This document shows, piece by piece, positions 25,456-33,861 of a DNA stretch of 64,000 bases. The stretch's first letter is position 1; each line of letters opens with the position of its first letter. Where the stretch lies: contig NZ_VEFS01000001.1 in the NCBI RefSeq assembly GCF_007679045.1, forward strand, positions 784,706 to 848,705, given 5' to 3'. The notes beneath the pieces are model-generated. The model was given only the letters and a program-made list of their open reading frames with translations, was not told where the DNA came from and did not search any database. The translations under genes and the position numbers were made by a program. Origin of the DNA: Microbacterium sp. BH-3-3-3. Lineage in GTDB: Bacteria > Actinomycetota > Actinomycetes > Actinomycetales > Microbacteriaceae.

Positions 25456-27096
25456 TCACTTCCCCCGCGAACGGCGCAGGTGCGCGGAGTCTTCCGCTCC
25501 CGAGGGGGCTCCGACCATGGCCGGATCACCAGTCGGCTCACCCACAGGCGCGCCAGTCGTCCTCCGGTGGGCGAGAGTCCGCAGCCCTCGCACGTTCTCC
25601 GGCGGGACACCGCCGGACGCGCGACGCGACGCGGAATCCGCGTCCGATACCGCGCCCGCCTCCGCCGGTACCCGGCGCCGGAGGCGCCACCAGGGTCCCC
25701 GAGTCGAGGCCGGCACGCCGTAGCCGTAGTAGCCGCCGTACTGGGCTCCGTAGTAGCTCGAGTCCGCGCCGCGCAGCGGCATCCGGTTCAGCACGACGCC
25801 CAGGAGGCGGCCACGGGTCTTCGCGAGGTTCTCGGTCGCGCGCGTGAGCATGTCGTCGGTCGTACGGCCGACCGTGACCACCAGCACGGCCCCGTCCGCC
25901 CAGCTCGCGATGACGGCCGCATCCGCCACCGCCAACGTGGGCGGGGAATCGATGATCACCACGAGGTCTTCGGCGAGCTTGCGGGTCAGCGCCTGCATGC
26001 GCTGAGAACCGACCATCTCAGTGGGGTTGGGCGGCGTGCGCCCGGCCGCCACGACGAACAGGCGCCCGTGCTCATCGACCTGATGTGCGACCTGCTCGAT
26101 CTGTGCACGGCCGGCGAGGACGTCCGAGAGCCCCACGTCATCGGAGAAGCCGAAGATGCCGCCCAGCACCGGTCGTCGCAGGTCGGCGTCGATCAGGATG
26201 ACGGACTGTCCCGTGGCCGCGATGCTGACTGCGAGGTTCGCCGCAGTGGTGGACTTGCCGTCACCGGGGAGCGGACTCGTGATCACCATGATGCGGGCGG
26301 GGCGGTCGACGTCGACGTACTGGAGGTTCGTGCGCAACTCGCGCATGGCCTCCTTGTGAGCGAACGATCCCCGACCGTCCTTGATGTCGTCGAACGAGAA
26401 CACCGCTCGACCGCCGGCGAGGTCCTTGTCGACGGGGAGCACACCGACGACCGACGCGTCGACGGCGTCGGTGACGTCGCGGGCGTTGCGCAGCCGGCGA
26501 TCGAACGCCCGGCGCACGAGCGCGAACACGACACCGGCCACGGCACCGAGCAGACCGCCGATCAGCACGTCGAGCTTGACGTTCGGAGACGACGGAGCGT
26601 CGGGGAGGCGCGCGGAATCCCCGGCGATCAGACGCACGGCGCCTTCACCGTTCCCGCCCGTCTCCAATCCGTTGACCTCGGAGGTCATGCCGTGGATCCA
26701 GGCCTCGGCGAGATCGCGGGCCGCTTCGGGCGTCGACCCCGTGGCATCCACCCGGATGTTCACGGTGTCGACCGGATTGGACACGTGGATGCGCTGCACG
26801 AGGTCTTCCGGGCTGTCATCGACCCCCAACTGCTGCCGCGCCGACTCGGCGACGCTGCGCCAGTAGCCCATGTCGACGAACGACTTGACCTTCGACAGCG
26901 CGAGCTGGTCTCCGGCGAGGGCTGCTCCCGTCGACCCGTCCGACGAGGTGGCCGCGACGTACCCGCTGGCGTCGGCGGTGTAGACGCGCGGTTGCACGGC
27001 GCTCCAGGCGAACCCCGCCAAGCTCCCCACGATCGTCAAGGCGACGATCGCCTTCCAGTAGGCGCGCAAGATGCGCACGACCTTCTGCATGTCCAC
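25456..27096 (-). CDS. Wzz/Wzc-type polysaccharide tyrosine autokinase
   Basis: 546 aa from GTG 27096 (AAAGG upstream); an ATG 6 bp later is the alternative. The N-terminal Wzz part (about 1-210) has two membrane helices bounding an outside loop. The kinase domain has Walker A SPLPGDGKSTTAANL (near 275), Walker A' VILIDADLRRPVL and Walker B VVIIDSPPTLAVADA. A tyrosine cluster (SSYYGAQYGGYYGYG, near 450-465) is the expected autophosphorylation site. Unusually, about 80 more residues follow it, rich in Arg, Gly, Pro and Ala. It likely controls chain length and export; the LMW phosphatase at 20858 is the natural antagonist. Confidence 0.92.
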   Translation of the reverse strand: MDMQKVVRILRAYWKAIVALTIVGSLAGFAWSAVQPRVYTADASGYVAATSSDGSTGAALAGDQLALSKVKSFVDMGYWRSVAESARQQLGVDDSPEDLVQRIHVSNPVDTVNIRVDATGSTPEAARDLAEAWIHGMTSEVNGLETGGNGEGAVRLIAGDSARLPDAPSSPNVKLDVLIGGLLGAVAGVVFALVRRAFDRRLRNARDVTDAVDASVVGVLPVDKDLAGGRAVFSFDDIKDGRGSFAHKEAMRELRTNLQYVDVDRPARIMVITSPLPGDGKSTTAANLAVSIAATGQSVILIDADLRRPVLGGIFGFSDDVGLSDVLAGRAQIEQVAHQVDEHGRLFVVAAGRTPPNPTEMVGSQRMQALTRKLAEDLVVIIDSPPTLAVADAAVIASWADGAVLVVTVGRTTDDMLTRATENLAKTRGRLLGVVLNRMPLRGADSSYYGAQYGGYYGYGVPASTRGPWWRLRRRVPAEAGAVSDADSASRRASGGVPPENVRGLRTLAHRRTTGAPVGEPTGDPAMVGAPSGAEDSAHLRRSRGK

Positions 27097-27485
27097 TCGG
27101 ATCCGCCTTTCGCGATGCGGCGGAGACACCGCCGGGTCGCCGCAGCATAGGCACGAGTCCGAGATCTCTTCGCGCGCGCCTTCGCACCGCGGCGACGGGC
27201 GAAAGACGGCGCTCGCCGATCAGCCACCGCATCGGCGGAGCCCGCTGACCGACAGGGTCCCGCGCTGCGAGGCACCGCCGGCCCACCGGCCGGACCGCCG
27301 GAGGGTGAGAAAAAAGGGTGAAGAGCAGGGGGTGATGAGGGGATGACAAGGGGGATGAAAGATCGCCGTTTCGACGGATCGAATGCCGCATCACCCCGAA
27401 GATCATCTCGACACGCACGGCACACCGCCGCGTGGAGATCGCGCTCGCCCGAGAGCGCCGACGTCGCGACACTTTGGAGGTACTC
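27097..27485. other. Divergent intergenic region (tyrosine kinase / LuxR regulator)
   Basis: 389 bp with no credible gene on either strand. It must hold the promoters of both flanking genes and contains the purine tract at 27301-27360. Nothing else recognisable. Confidence 0.55.
27301..27360 (+). repeat. Purine-rich tract with phased GGGTGA/GGGATGA units
   Basis: Almost pure G/A on the plus strand. GGGTGA occurs at 27303, 27316 and 27330, then GGGATGA at 27340 and 27352, a spacing of about 10-14 bp. It sits about 130 bp before the LuxR-family start. It could be a set of direct activator sites or simply a polypurine tract. Confidence 0.5.
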
Positions 27486-29954
27486 ATGCTGATCGATGTG
27501 GAGACAGCGCCCGATGGCATCCGTGCGATCCGCCGGACCAGCCGATTCTGGACGACGCGCCACGAGGCGATCGCCCGCGTGCGCGAGGCCATGTCGAGCG
27601 ACGTCGTGCTCCTACGAGGTCCCGCCGGCGTCGGAAAGACCTCGCTGCTGCGCCAGTTCGCGGCCTCTATGGAGCACGACCCGGAGCGCGGCGTGCAGTT
27701 CATCGACGGCGGCGTGACGGGTGCGAAAGAACTCTCGCGCGTCCTCGACGCCTTCTCGGACGGACCGAGCCTGCACGTGCTGCTGATCGACAACTTCAAC
27801 GAGGCCGAGGGACTCACGACCGACGACGTCCTCGCCCTCCTGCGCGCCGACACGGCCCTTCGCATCGTCGTCGCCACCCGCCAGGCGACAGGGCTCGAGA
27901 GCCCGCTGGTCGCTCTCGAGTTCGACGTGCAGGTCGTCCCCGCCCCGCACCTGCTGATGTCGCAGCAGGAGGTGGCGTCCGTCCTCGCACTCAACGGCGT
28001 CGAGAGCACAGAGGTGGGGGTCGAGACCCTCGTCGAGCGCACGCACGGCTGGCCGGCGCTGTGTCAGCTCGTCGCCGCCCGCCTCCGGCTCGAGGGCCTC
28101 CCGTTACGCACCCGAGACGAGGCCATCGTCGCGGCGGAGCACGCCGGGGCGACCTTGACGGCCGACATGGAGGAGCGCCTGTCGCAGGTCATCACCGACG
28201 AGGTCCGCCTTCTCGCGGTCGCCCCGTACGTCACCGTGCCCCTCGCGGACGCGCTGGGGATCGATCCGACGGTCGGCTCGGTCCGCCAGCTGATGAGCGA
28301 ACTGCAGAGCGCGGGGTTCATGTGGCCGAGCGCGACGCGCTTGACCCTCGCGGAGCCGGTCCGGGAGCAGTGGCTCCGCGACATCGGCACGCGCAAGCCC
28401 GAGCTCGTCAGCTCCGCCCAGTCGAAGCTGCTCGACCACCTCGTCCGCGGCGGCGAGCAAGTGCGAGCCGCGCAGATGGCAGCCGGTGCCGAACGGTGGG
28501 AGATGCTCGCCTCGATCCTGCGGTCCTCCGGACCCGAGATCTGGGCGCGCGACAAGGCGGCCTTCTCCCGGCTGGTCGGAGTGCTGCGGACGACGGCGCC
28601 GCTGACTCCGCGGACCATGGACGCGTTGCTCGCCCTCGATCCGCAGACCGCCTGCTCGGCCGAGACCCCGACCGCCGCCGTCCGGGTGCTGACGCAGCTG
28701 CCCGACGCGAAGAGCGCCTCATCGACCGATGTCGAATCGCTCGTCCTCCGCGTCGGCATCCTGCGAGCGGCCGGCCGTTTCGCCCTCGCGACCGAAGCCG
28801 CCTCACTGCTCTCCGACGCGCTACGCCGGTCGTCGGAATCCGGTGCGGACGCGACCGCCGAGGGGTGGTACCAGGTGGCCATGACCTCGTTCGCGATGGG
28901 CAAGCTGCGCGATGCCGGTCTCGCGCTGGCCCAGTCCGAGCGGGTCGCTCCCCCCGCCCGCAAACTCCGCGCCCGGGGGGCCCGCGCAATCATCGCCCTG
29001 ATGGAGGGCGACGTCGCCGAGGCTCGCAACATCGCGCGTCAGAGCGCCGAGGACGACTGGGCGGCTTCGCCCTGGGGGGAAGGGATGCGCATCGCGACCG
29101 CGTGGCTCCTCCTCGAAGAGGGCGACGCTCCCGCTGCGCGATCGATCCTCGACGACGTCAGCGCCACTGCGGGCGCGCGCGAGCTCTGGCCCTACGCCGC
29201 TGCCGTGCACGTGCAGTCCTACCTGCTGTCGGAGGCGGCGCCCGATGCTCTCGGTCTTTTGCGGTCGTGGACCGCACGCGCGCGCAGCACGCCGCCGTCG
29301 CACTTCCAGTCCACGCAGATCCTCACCGCGCGCGCCCGGGTGCTCATCGCGCTGCGCCAGGCGCGCAAAGCGCTGGCTCTGTTCGAAGGGCCCTTCGCCC
29401 TGTCGTCGACGACCGCTCCGGCGATCGCGCTCTCGCAGTTGTACGCCGGACGCGCCCACGAGGCCTTCGTGATGAGCGTGAAGTGGGGTCTGCACCATGA
29501 GCCGTCTCCCCGGGCCGCTCTGGAGAGCCTGGTGGTCAGCATCGTCGCCGACGTCCGCTTGAACGGCGTGGCCGCGCACCGCTCGGCCGTGCAGCGCGCC
29601 GAGGCGCTGAGCATGCGCTACGGCCTGTGGAGTCCGTGGAGTGCGGTCGCGCCGGAGGACCGTGCCCTCGTGCTGCGGATGCTGTCGCCGACGGCACGAG
29701 AGCAGGTGGAGAAGCGCGCCTCGTTCTTCGCCTCGTCGGTGAGCGTTCCGCACCTGACGCGTCGGGAGCAGGTCGTGCTGGCACAGCTGACGCCGACCTC
29801 GACGATCGCCGACATCGCCCGAGCGCTCGTGGTCTCGCCGAACACCGTCAAGACCCAGCTGCAGAGCCTCTACCGCAAGCTCGAGGTCTCCGACAGATCG
29901 AGCGCGATCCGCGCCGCGCACGCCTGGGGTCTCATCGAGACCGAGGTGGAGTGA
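27486..29954 (+). CDS. Large ATP-binding LuxR-family (LAL/MalT-like) regulator
   Basis: 822 aa from ATG 27486, which has a clean GGAGG site. An N-terminal STAND-type ATPase carries Walker A LLRGPAGVGKTSLLRQ (about 42-57) and Walker B LHVLLIDNFNEAEG. A long helical TPR-like middle follows, then a C-terminal LuxR HTH (about 755-815: LTRREQVVLAQL, IARALVVSPNTVKTQLQSLYRKL). Such proteins integrate a ligand and ATP before activating transcription. It is divergent from the tyrosine kinase gene, so control of polysaccharide genes is plausible but inferred. Confidence 0.9.
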   Translation: MLIDVETAPDGIRAIRRTSRFWTTRHEAIARVREAMSSDVVLLRGPAGVGKTSLLRQFAASMEHDPERGVQFIDGGVTGAKELSRVLDAFSDGPSLHVLLIDNFNEAEGLTTDDVLALLRADTALRIVVATRQATGLESPLVALEFDVQVVPAPHLLMSQQEVASVLALNGVESTEVGVETLVERTHGWPALCQLVAARLRLEGLPLRTRDEAIVAAEHAGATLTADMEERLSQVITDEVRLLAVAPYVTVPLADALGIDPTVGSVRQLMSELQSAGFMWPSATRLTLAEPVREQWLRDIGTRKPELVSSAQSKLLDHLVRGGEQVRAAQMAAGAERWEMLASILRSSGPEIWARDKAAFSRLVGVLRTTAPLTPRTMDALLALDPQTACSAETPTAAVRVLTQLPDAKSASSTDVESLVLRVGILRAAGRFALATEAASLLSDALRRSSESGADATAEGWYQVAMTSFAMGKLRDAGLALAQSERVAPPARKLRARGARAIIALMEGDVAEARNIARQSAEDDWAASPWGEGMRIATAWLLLEEGDAPAARSILDDVSATAGARELWPYAAAVHVQSYLLSEAAPDALGLLRSWTARARSTPPSHFQSTQILTARARVLIALRQARKALALFEGPFALSSTTAPAIALSQLYAGRAHEAFVMSVKWGLHHEPSPRAALESLVVSIVADVRLNGVAAHRSAVQRAEALSMRYGLWSPWSAVAPEDRALVLRMLSPTAREQVEKRASFFASSVSVPHLTRREQVVLAQLTPTSTIADIARALVVSPNTVKTQLQSLYRKLEVSDRSSAIRAAHAWGLIETEVE

Positions 29955-30153
29955 TCGCACGGTCGCGGCGCCGGCGACGCGCACGTCCGATGACGACGCG
30001 CGCGAGGACCAGCGCCGCAACCACGATCAGCACCCCCGGCACCGAGAGGGGAACGCCTGCACCGCGCAGCACCGCGAGGATGACCACGAGCGCGGCGAAC
30101 GACAGCAGCCAGGTCAGCAACCGTCGGAGTCGGTGAAGTCGCACGCGAGACAC
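29932..30153 (-). CDS. Small membrane protein, unknown
   Basis: 73 aa from GTG 30153. Two hydrophobic segments (LLTWLLSFAALVVILAVL and VPGVLIVVAALVLARVVIG) are bracketed by Arg-rich ends (RLHRLRRL and RARRRRRDR). It overlaps the 3' end of the convergent LuxR-family gene by 23 bp. No family recognised. Confidence 0.6.
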   Translation of the reverse strand: MSRVRLHRLRRLLTWLLSFAALVVILAVLRGAGVPLSVPGVLIVVAALVLARVVIGRARRRRRDRAITPPRSR

Positions 30154-30175
30154 GGTAATCGCTCGGCGGACCGAT

Positions 30176-30862
30176 TCAGACCGACGAGCCCCGGCGGACG
30201 GCCTGGCGATGGTCGGCGGCGACCTGCAGTCCGAATACACCGAACCAGGCGATCGCCAGGGTGGCGGCCGTGAACTCGAGGTTGCCGCCCAGCGCGGTGT
30301 CCCCCCGGAAGAGGGCGATCATCGCCCCGGTGAAAGCGGTGACGCCGACCGCGATGAGCGTGACCACGCTCGTCGCGCGCATCCACGGACGACGGCGGAT
30401 CATCGCGACCTGCCCCATCGCGACGATCGCGAGCACGAATCCCAGCACGGCGAACGTGATGTGCAGGAGATCCTGAGGGAGCGAACCGGGAGTGAAGGGA
30501 ACGGGACAGCCCGGCGAGCACGTGACCACGGAGGCGACGCCGAAGCAGAGCCCGCAGATCAGCAGGGTCGTCGCCACGGGCCACCCCACGACGTAGCCGA
30601 CCGGCCGCGCAACGAGCGCGCGATCCACCAGCACCGCGGCCACGGCGAGCAGGAGCAGCGCGAGGTTGAACACCGGGGCCGTGGGCATCGCGGTCGCGCC
30701 CAACTGGCTGACGTATTGGACGCTCGGATCCCAAGCACGACACGACCAGATGAGGGCGGCACTGCCGAACGCGGCGGCGGCCCCCACATTCGCCAGCAGA
30801 GCGGGCCGGTGGGGGGCGTCTCGACGGACTCCCGAGACGGGCCGCTCGACGGTTTCGGTCAT
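30176..30862 (-). CDS. DUF998 family membrane protein
   Basis: 228 aa from ATG 30862 behind GGGAGGA. Six membrane helices. The DUF998 features are present: helix 1 followed by a loop with VQYVSQLGA, a Cys-containing loop (VVTCSPGCPVPFTPG), LHITFAVLGFVL, and a C-terminal helix in IAWFGVFGLQV. The function of the family is unknown. It is 22 bp upstream of the small membrane gene at 29932 and probably co-transcribed with it. Confidence 0.82.
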   Translation of the reverse strand: MTETVERPVSGVRRDAPHRPALLANVGAAAAFGSAALIWSCRAWDPSVQYVSQLGATAMPTAPVFNLALLLLAVAAVLVDRALVARPVGYVVGWPVATTLLICGLCFGVASVVTCSPGCPVPFTPGSLPQDLLHITFAVLGFVLAIVAMGQVAMIRRRPWMRATSVVTLIAVGVTAFTGAMIALFRGDTALGGNLEFTAATLAIAWFGVFGLQVAADHRQAVRRGSSV

Positions 30863-31001
30863 GGGTCCTCCCGGGTGGCGCCCGGCCACACTATCGCTTC
30901 GCCCCGTTGCCCCGCGCCGCGTGGTGAGGTGTGCGGCCGTCAGGGTGATTTCCGGGCCTTTGGGCTTCAGTCTGCCCCCGCGACGTCGGATGCTTGGTTC
31001 A

Positions 31002-31070
31002 GCGGGCAGAGCGAACGCGGCGCATGCGAGCCGGGGGGCCGCAAACGCAAGATGCCGACGCTCTGCCCGC
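31002..31070. repeat. Perfect 12-bp inverted repeat
   Basis: GCGGGCAGAGCG at 31002-31013 and its complement CGCTCTGCCCGC at 31059-31070, separated by 45 bp. It could be a structured RNA end, a recombination scar or chance. Confidence 0.5.
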
Positions 31071-31244
31071 ACCTTCTTCTTCGCAAGCGGCCCCGCCGAC
31101 AGCGTCTGATGATCTCTGACGCATTGACGGGTGATAACGCTCGATCAGCCTCTCAGACCGTCTGCATCACGTGCGATGCTCGACCTCGAGCAGCGGCGCA
31201 AACGGTTCTCCCCCAGGTTCCCAACCCGCCGACCGGTTGCTCTG

Positions 31245-31294
31245 GGAGGCACGGTTTCGCGGTCACGGAACCCGAACGGCGAGACCGTGCCTCC
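31245..31294. terminator. 11-bp-stem hairpin
   Basis: GGAGGCACGGT (31245-31255) pairs with ACCGTGCCTCC (31284-31294) around a 28-nt loop, 45 bp before a small membrane gene. No T-tract; its role as terminator or leader structure is uncertain. Confidence 0.35.
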
Positions 31295-31338
31295 GCTTCA
31301 GCGGCTCGCTAGGCTAGCGGCGAACCGGAGGGAGCCCG

Positions 31339-31557
31339 ATGACGAAACGGTCGACGCATCGCCCGGTGGCCGTTCTCCTGTGCGTCGCATCGGCGGCAGT
31401 GCTGGCCGCCCCGACGCTCCTCTTCCCCGCGGACTCCCCCACGGAGCCCAAGCTGGGCCTGCTCGCGATCGGCACGATGCTCTTCGCGCTCGGGACGATT
31501 CGCATCCGCAGCGAGCACGCGCCTCCGCCGACTGACGGAGACGTCACCGGCGACTGA
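31339..31557 (+). CDS. Small two-helix membrane protein
   Basis: 72 aa behind GGAGG. Two hydrophobic segments (PVAVLLCVASAAVLAAPTLL and LGLLAIGTMLFALGTIRI) and a short polar tail. No family recognised. Confidence 0.65.
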   Translation: MTKRSTHRPVAVLLCVASAAVLAAPTLLFPADSPTEPKLGLLAIGTMLFALGTIRIRSEHAPPPTDGDVTGD

Positions 31558-31724
31558 GCGCCTCGAGTTCCCCCGCGGTGACGATGGAGATCGGTTCGGT
31601 GGGGAGGTCCCACGTGGCAGGAGGGTTCATTGCTCTCTTCCTCGAAGACGTTGTTCAGTGTGCGCCCTCGTAGCGAAGGAGACGGGACCACTCGCGGTCC
31701 CGGCCGTCCGCTCCCTCGGCCCGC

Positions 31725-32102
31725 TCACGCCGCTCGAGCGAGCGAGCGCGCCGCCTTGGCGCCCTGCGAAGCAGGACGGGTGGCGGAGCCGCGCTGAGCC
31801 GGCTCGTCCATCGAGATGTCGAGGCTCAGCCCTCGCGAGGAGTTGGCGTCGTTCGCCATGCGCTTGAGGAGGTTCTGGTCGAGAGCCTCGGGCTGCTCGG
31901 AGTCGAATACGAACCGCAGCGGAATGGACGGCTGCAGCCAGATCGTCGATCGGCCGGCGGGCTCGTCGGCGCCGTGGATCCACGAGAGCGTGAAGCTCTC
32001 GCCACGTCGCAGTTTCGTGGCGACCACGACTTTGACGTGTGCCAACATGCGGTCGTCGATGCTGATCGGCTCGGTCGTCGTGCCGTAGTAGAGCTTCGCC
32101 AT
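31725..32102 (-). CDS. DUF7882-like small protein (paralog A)
   Basis: 125 aa. The core MAKLYYGTTTEPISIDDRMLAHVKVVV, then KLRRGESFTLSW, STIWLQPSIPLRFVF and a helical end (LLKRMANDANSSRGLSLDI) defines a small family I know only from Microbacteriaceae and relatives. Some members have been mis-annotated as ATP-dependent DNA ligases; no ligase motif is present. A 25-residue Ala/Arg tail distinguishes this copy. It is divergent from a MarR gene (80 bp), and a TTACTAG/CTAACTAG motif lies between. Two paralogs are at 52905 and 53881. Function unknown. Confidence 0.8.
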   Translation of the reverse strand: MAKLYYGTTTEPISIDDRMLAHVKVVVATKLRRGESFTLSWIHGADEPAGRSTIWLQPSIPLRFVFDSEQPEALDQNLLKRMANDANSSRGLSLDISMDEPAQRGSATRPASQGAKAARSLARAA

Positions 32103-32136
32103 GATGTACCCCTCTGCTCGTTGCTCGTTTCAGAAC

Positions 32137-32152
32137 TTACTAGTTAGACTAG
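32137..32152. promoter_or_regulatory. Candidate MarR operator (divergent DUF7882-A / MarR-A)
   Basis: TTACTAGTTAGACTAG: the perfect inverted repeat CTAGT-TAG-ACTAG spans 32140-32152. Its complement contains CTAACTAG, the same octamer found at 53376-53383 upstream of the second MarR gene. It is AT-rich in a high-GC genome and equidistant from both starts. Confidence 0.6.
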
Positions 32153-32182
32153 CGAATAGGCAAGCGAGATATTAGGAACCAG

Positions 32183-32773
32183 ATGACGAACGAAGATCCG
32201 TCACCGCCCTCGTACTGGTACAGCGAGAATCGCGAAGACGAGCGCGGGGCGCGCATCATGGAGGCCATGCGGTCGTACCGCGCGGCCGAGATGACGATGC
32301 GCCGACGCACGCAGGATTCGATGGCGATGGGCGAGAACGAACTGCTCGTCCTGCGCTTCCTCACGCGCGCGGCGAGCGCCCAGCGCGACGTGACCCCGAT
32401 CGATCTCGCCCGTCACCTGGGCGTCTCCACGGCATCGGTCACCGCCCTCCTCGACCGCCTCGAGCGCTCCGGTCACCTGACGCGCCGGCCGCATCCCGTG
32501 GACCGTCGCAAGGTGCTCGTCTCGACGACCGCCCACGCGGATGACGAGATGCGCGAGACCCTCACCGCCATGCACGCCCGGATGATGCAGGCCACCCGCG
32601 GAATGACCGAGAGCGAGACAGAGGCAGTGACGGCGTTCCTCCGCCGCATGCGCTGCGCCGTCGCCGATCTGTGCGTCGACGCCGGCGACACGTGCTGCAT
32701 GATCTCCCGGACTTCGTCCGCGGCATCCGACACCGTCTTCGCACCGCGCATCGCCCACCCCGACGCCGCCTGA
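32183..32773 (+). CDS. MarR-family regulator (A), paired with DUF7882-A
   Basis: 196 aa from ATG 32183 behind AGGA. A winged HTH domain spans about 45-155: LLVLRFLTRAAS, VTPIDLARHLGVSTASVTALLDRLERSGHLTRR (recognition helix ASVTALLDRL) and a wing with HPVDRRKVLVSTT. The C-terminal 35 residues are unusual for MarR and contain a Cys-Cys pair (GDTCCMIS), perhaps redox- or metal-responsive. Same IDLARHLGVSTASVT-type HTH as the MarR at 53419, which is also linked to DUF7882 genes. Confidence 0.85.
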   Translation: MTNEDPSPPSYWYSENREDERGARIMEAMRSYRAAEMTMRRRTQDSMAMGENELLVLRFLTRAASAQRDVTPIDLARHLGVSTASVTALLDRLERSGHLTRRPHPVDRRKVLVSTTAHADDEMRETLTAMHARMMQATRGMTESETEAVTAFLRRMRCAVADLCVDAGDTCCMISRTSSAASDTVFAPRIAHPDAA

Positions 32774-32796
32774 GTGCCACCACGCGGCCGGGTGGG

Positions 32797-33504
32797 TCAT
32801 TCCGCCACGCGGACGACCTCTTCCACCACGCGCGGGTCGGCGAGGACGCGGAAATGCCCGCCCGTGGACAGGGGCACGTTCCGCGCACCCGCCAGTTCGC
32901 TGCCTTCGGGGATGTGCGGGTCGAAGACGCCGTAGATCGAGACGATGCGCGCGTTGGCCTCGACGGCCGCGGACAGCGCCCGCATCGTCGCATCCCCCGA
33001 CGCGAAGGCGCGCAAGGACGGCGTCGGCATGACCCTGCTGTAGCGCGAGCCCCCGAACGGGGTCGCGACGGCCACCATCGCCCTGACGCGGTCCCCGAGC
33101 GGGCTGAACGCCATCAGGTGCTTGCCGATGAGGCCCCCCTTGCTGTGCGCCACCAGCACGACGTCGTCGAGGCCCCTCGTCTCGAGCAGAGAGCCCAAGC
33201 GGCGAGCCTGCTCGGCGATCGGTCGGCGGTTGTCACCGAGCTCGGTCACCGCGTGCACGGGGTGGCCTCTGTCGTGCAGCACCCGGGCGAGGGGTTCGAG
33301 GAAGCGCCAGGTCTCGTAGATGCCCGGCAGCAGGACGATCGGCGTGCCTGTTCCGCTCGTCAACCCCTCGGGGAGCGACCGACCGAAGGCCGCCCGTCGC
33401 TGCGCGGCGAGCGCGTAGCCGTAGTCGCGCACCCACCATCTCAGGTTCCGCGCCCGGACACCGGGCGTCCTCGAGTCGCGTGGGGGCACGGCATCCGTCG
33501 ACAT
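32797..33504 (-). CDS. Alpha/beta hydrolase, lipase/esterase-like
   Basis: 235 aa. VLLPGIYETWRFLEPLA is the oxyanion segment and VLVAHSKGGLIGKHL the nucleophile elbow (Ser in HSKGG, the form found in some triacylglycerol-lipase-like proteins). VFDPHIPEGS is the likely acid loop and STGGHFRVLAD carries the catalytic His. No signal peptide, so intracellular. It converges on MarR-A with 23 bp between. Substrate unknown. Confidence 0.82.
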   Translation of the reverse strand: MSTDAVPPRDSRTPGVRARNLRWWVRDYGYALAAQRRAAFGRSLPEGLTSGTGTPIVLLPGIYETWRFLEPLARVLHDRGHPVHAVTELGDNRRPIAEQARRLGSLLETRGLDDVVLVAHSKGGLIGKHLMAFSPLGDRVRAMVAVATPFGGSRYSRVMPTPSLRAFASGDATMRALSAAVEANARIVSIYGVFDPHIPEGSELAGARNVPLSTGGHFRVLADPRVVEEVVRVAE

Positions 33505-33615
33505 CCGCCCATCCTCGCGGCCTCATCGCGAGCGCGGAGGTGGGTTGCTCCGCACAGGCCTCCGTGCGACGCAACCCCGGCGTTCGACCCGCCGCGGCCG
33601 CCGTAGGGTGTCGCC

Positions 33616-33861
33616 ATGGAAACCTCGGACATCCGCTGGAACGAGCCGGCCCGCCAGAAGATCCTCGACGACGCCGACAAGGTGCTGCGCGAGGCCGTCG
33701 TCGCCGTGGCACGCGAGAGCGAGGGGATCTCGTCGGACGAGGCCTTCGCGCAGATCAACGCCCGGATCAAGGACCGCTTCATCGACTACGAGCCCGGCCC
33801 CGACATCCGCACCTACGCCGACGCGATCGCCGCCGGGGAGATCCCCACCCACGACGCGTGA
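33616..33861 (+). CDS. Small hypothetical protein, coupled to a glycosyltransferase
   Basis: 81 aa, ATG 33616. Predicted helical and acidic (ARQKILDDADKVLREAVVAVA). No signal or membrane segment. Its TGA shares one base with the next gene's ATG, so it is translationally coupled to the glycosyltransferase. Family not recognised. Confidence 0.75.
   Translation: METSDIRWNEPARQKILDDADKVLREAVVAVARESEGISSDEAFAQINARIKDRFIDYEPGPDIRTYADAIAAGEIPTHDA

Larger units (their letters stand above)
30863..31338. other. 476-bp intergenic region with two long-arm inverted repeats
   Basis: No credible gene. Apart from the divergent promoters it contains a perfect 12-bp inverted repeat (31002-31013 / 31059-31070) and an 11-bp inverted repeat (31245-31255 / 31284-31294). 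Base composition is a little lower in GC around 31105-31180. Confidence 0.5.
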
